From Clostridiales bacterium (lineage in GTDB: Bacteria > Bacillota > Clostridia > Peptostreptococcales > Acidaminobacteraceae), in assembly GCA_016342415.1 (NCBI GenBank), contig JAEIOD010000001.1:1-64000 (forward strand): a DNA stretch of 64,000 nt. Direction: 5' to 3'. A program made the position numbers and the translations under genes. Under the pieces are notes generated by a model that saw nothing but the letters and a program-made list of their open reading frames with translations, did not search any database and was not told the origin of the DNA. Below are positions 62,063 through 64,000 of the stretch, piece after piece (within the stretch, counting starts at the first letter, position 1; each line of letters begins with the position of its first letter).

Positions 62063-64000
62063 CTATGCATATTTATCAAATTCCTTCTCGCTTAACGAGA
62101 TCATTTTCGACTTGTTTACAGACCTATCATTTACATTCATCTGATTTAACATTTTAAGTACATCAGGAGTTATAGAATCATCGTCTTTATATTTTCTTAA
62201 TCTAAATCTTGCAACCTCTGACTTCAACATATCCGCTTGACCAGAAAGTTCTTCGCTTGCAGCAGCAGTTTCTTCTGCTGTGGCGCTAGTTGTCTGTACT
62301 ACATCTGAGATTTGCATCAACCCCTGATTAATCTGTTCTACACCTAATGACTGTTCATGTGACGCCACAGCAATTTCAGAAACCAAATCTGTCGCTTCAG
62401 ACACACCACGGACAATTTTATTAAGCGCTTGAGCCGTATCATTTGCAATTTGGGTACCTTTTCCAACCTTTTCTATCGAACCTTCAATTAATGCTGTAGT
62501 TTCATTTGCTGCATTTGCAGAACGAGCAGCTAAGTTTCTTACTTCTTCTGCAACAACGGCAAATCCTTTTCCGTGCTGTCCTGCTCTAGCAGCCTCTACT
62601 GCTGCATTTAAGGCTAAAATATTTGTTTGGAATGCTATATCGTCAATTACTTTTATAATTTTTGATATATTCTTTGATGATTCATTAATTTCTGTCATGG
62701 CCGTTAACATTTCATTCATTTGACTATTTCCAATTTCTGCATTTGAATAAGCTTCTTTGGATACAGATTTAGCTTTCTCAGCGTTTGTTGCATTGCCTCT
62801 TGTTTGACTTGCAATTTCTTCTATAGATGCTGTTAATTCTTCAATAGAACTCGCTTGCTCTGTCGCACCTTGAGACAATGACATACTAGAATCCGATAAT
62901 TGTCTTGAACCTGAAGCTACTTGATCTGATGCTGAATTAATATTAGACATCACACTATTAATGTTATTCGTCATATTCTTGAACGCTGTTGCTAATTTAC
63001 CAATCTCATCTTTTGTATCAATATCAATTGAAACCGCCAAGTTGCCATCGGCAATTTCATTGGCAGCATTTAATATTTCTGAAATAGGTTTTTTTATCAT
63101 TCTGCTGATAAATACACCTAAGCTCAATGATATTACAGCGCCTAAAACAGCAAATATCACAATCATAAAACCTGCATTGTCTACACTTTTTTCAGCACTT
63201 TCAATCGTATACTCCACTAATGCAGTAATATCTTTAGCAGCTAAATCATGATCAATAACATTTACTTCCAAAACTTGCTTTGTCATATCATCATAAAGCT
63301 TTTCAGATTGTTCTGCTAATAGATCCATTTCCTGTAGCAGGTCCAAAACTTTTGTCATAGCAGGTAGTGTCTCTTCTTGATAAACTACATAAGCTCTTTC
63401 AATTTTATTTTCACCAGCACCTATAATAATTTCATTGACCGATTCACCACTACCATGAACAGTCATATGATATGAATTTATCTCATTCATTATTGAGTTA
63501 ACTTCTTCACTTTCAGTACTATATGAAGCCAACCATTTACCCAAAGCACACTTAGTACCATCCATTTGTCCTTCAAATGGCTTTTCAGTTATAATACTAT
63601 CTTCCAATAACCAAATCCATCTGTAATGGTCTTTCTCGCGATTTGCAATTACAGATCGAAGTTCTGAAGCTTTTTCAATCTGATAAGAATCGATTTTACT
63701 TGCGATAGCAATTAGAGCCTCGTGATCCTCAAAGTAAACTGACATGGATAATTCGGCACTTCGCCATAATTCCAATTCCTCATTTGACAGTTCTAAATCC
63801 AGATAGACTTTCTTATGAGTGTTCAATTTTTTTAATGCATTTTCTAAATCAAGATAATTATTGGATCTATCCTCTAGATTTAAATTTTGTGATAAAAACA
63901 AATTTTCAAGCGCATTCACTTCAGTAAACGATTCTTCCAACTCCAGTAATTGCGTGACTGCTGCCATTTTATTGTTGCCTACTTCATCTAAGTAAATATA
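62063..64000 (-). CDS. Methyl-accepting chemotaxis protein with CZB-like sensor (5' end outside window)
   Basis: The minus-strand frame stays open through the window edge (it reads [11 protein letters not shown] before the first Met at 63967), so the N-terminus is missing. The extracytoplasmic part contains a CZB-like zinc-binding segment: His-x-x-Trp in [11 protein letters not shown], then [12 protein letters not shown], then [12 protein letters not shown] membrane helix, HAMP and the signalling domain follow, with [20 protein letters not shown]. The C-terminal half is close to that of the MCP at 57703, suggesting duplication. A terminator follows. Confidence 0.88.
   Translation of the reverse strand, partial: YIYLDEVGNNKMAAVTQLLELEESFTEVNALENLFLSQNLNLEDRSNNYLDLENALKKLNTHKKVYLDLELSNEELELWRSAELSMSVYFEDHEALIAIASKIDSYQIEKASELRSVIANREKDHYRWIWLLEDSIITEKPFEGQMDGTKCALGKWLASYSTESEEVNSIMNEINSYHMTVHGSGESVNEIIIGAGENKIERAYVVYQEETLPAMTKVLDLLQEMDLLAEQSEKLYDDMTKQVLEVNVIDHDLAAKDITALVEYTIESAEKSVDNAGFMIVIFAVLGAVISLSLGVFISRMIKKPISEILNAANEIADGNLAVSIDIDTKDEIGKLATAFKNMTNNINSVMSNINSASDQVASGSRQLSDSSMSLSQGATEQASSIEELTASIEEIASQTRGNATNAEKAKSVSKEAYSNAEIGNSQMNEMLTAMTEINESSKNISKIIKVIDDIAFQTNILALNAAVEAARAGQHGKGFAVVAEEVRNLAARSANAANETTALIEGSIEKVGKGTQIANDTAQALNKIVRGVSEATDLVSEIAVASHEQSLGVEQINQGLMQISDVVQTTSATAEETAAASEELSGQADMLKSEVARFRLRKYKDDDSITPDVLKMLNQMNVNDRSVNKSKMISLSEKEFDKYA

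Overview
The window looks like chromosome from a low-GC Gram-positive anaerobe of the class Clostridia. The coding sequence is AT-rich, ribosome binding sites are strong (GGAGG types), and there is a SigI/RsgI pair, abundant c-di-GMP and hybrid-kinase signalling, a TnpX-type mobilizable element and a heliorhodopsin. I cannot name the genus from the sequence alone.

Region 1 (1-22 kb) is mainly chromosomal metabolism. It starts with small accessory genes (DUF1697, GNAT), a putative Na+/H+ antiporter and a zinc-ribbon/ECF-S/DUF1893 operon. A decayed IS200/IS605 element follows, flanked on the outside by one copy of a 105-bp direct repeat that also opens the window. Next comes an alpha-galactoside locus: a GH4 alpha-galactosidase, a divergent AraC regulator, YesL, and an ABC importer (two permeases and a binding lipoprotein) with repeated 21-bp-spaced operators upstream. 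Then come rsgA, a diiron metallo-beta-lactamase/diguanylate cyclase pair, a GH4 6-phospho-beta-glucosidase with an RpiR regulator, an FKBP-like lipoprotein, a thioredoxin/ferredoxin-like pair and an AP endonuclease.

Region 2 (about 23.3-40.6 kb) is the most unusual part. The 3' end of the 23S rRNA uracil methyltransferase gene (rlmD/rumA, intact at 40.6-42.1 kb) appears again as four short displaced ends, at 23.34, 31.71, 34.12 and 37.39 kb, all on the same strand as the gene. They cut the region into four stacked insertions. Element 1 is a Tn4451-like mobilizable element with a frameshifted TnpX-type recombinase, TnpW, relaxase and MobC, an oriT-like region, a secreted C39-like protease and an IS30 copy. 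Element 2 carries a heliorhodopsin and a DsbA-family protein. Element 3 carries an acetyltransferase with a leader-peptide/terminator upstream, plus a frameshifted large serine recombinase. Element 4 carries a methyltransferase, an iteron array and an intact large serine recombinase. The recombinases are more decayed the further they lie from rlmD, as expected for sequential insertion at one attachment site.

Region 3 (40.6-64 kb) holds rlmD, two accessory genes, a GGDEF/degenerate HD-GYP sensor divergent from sigI-rsgI, and a long minus-strand chemosensory operon. In transcription order this is: MCP (cut by the window end), terminator, cheA, cheW, MCP, cheR, cheB, cheD, PAS hybrid kinase, response regulator, a DnaJ/degenerate-GGDEF fusion, a LivK-like binding lipoprotein and a hybrid kinase with Hpt. 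The layout suggests a chemosensory array coupled to phosphorelay output.
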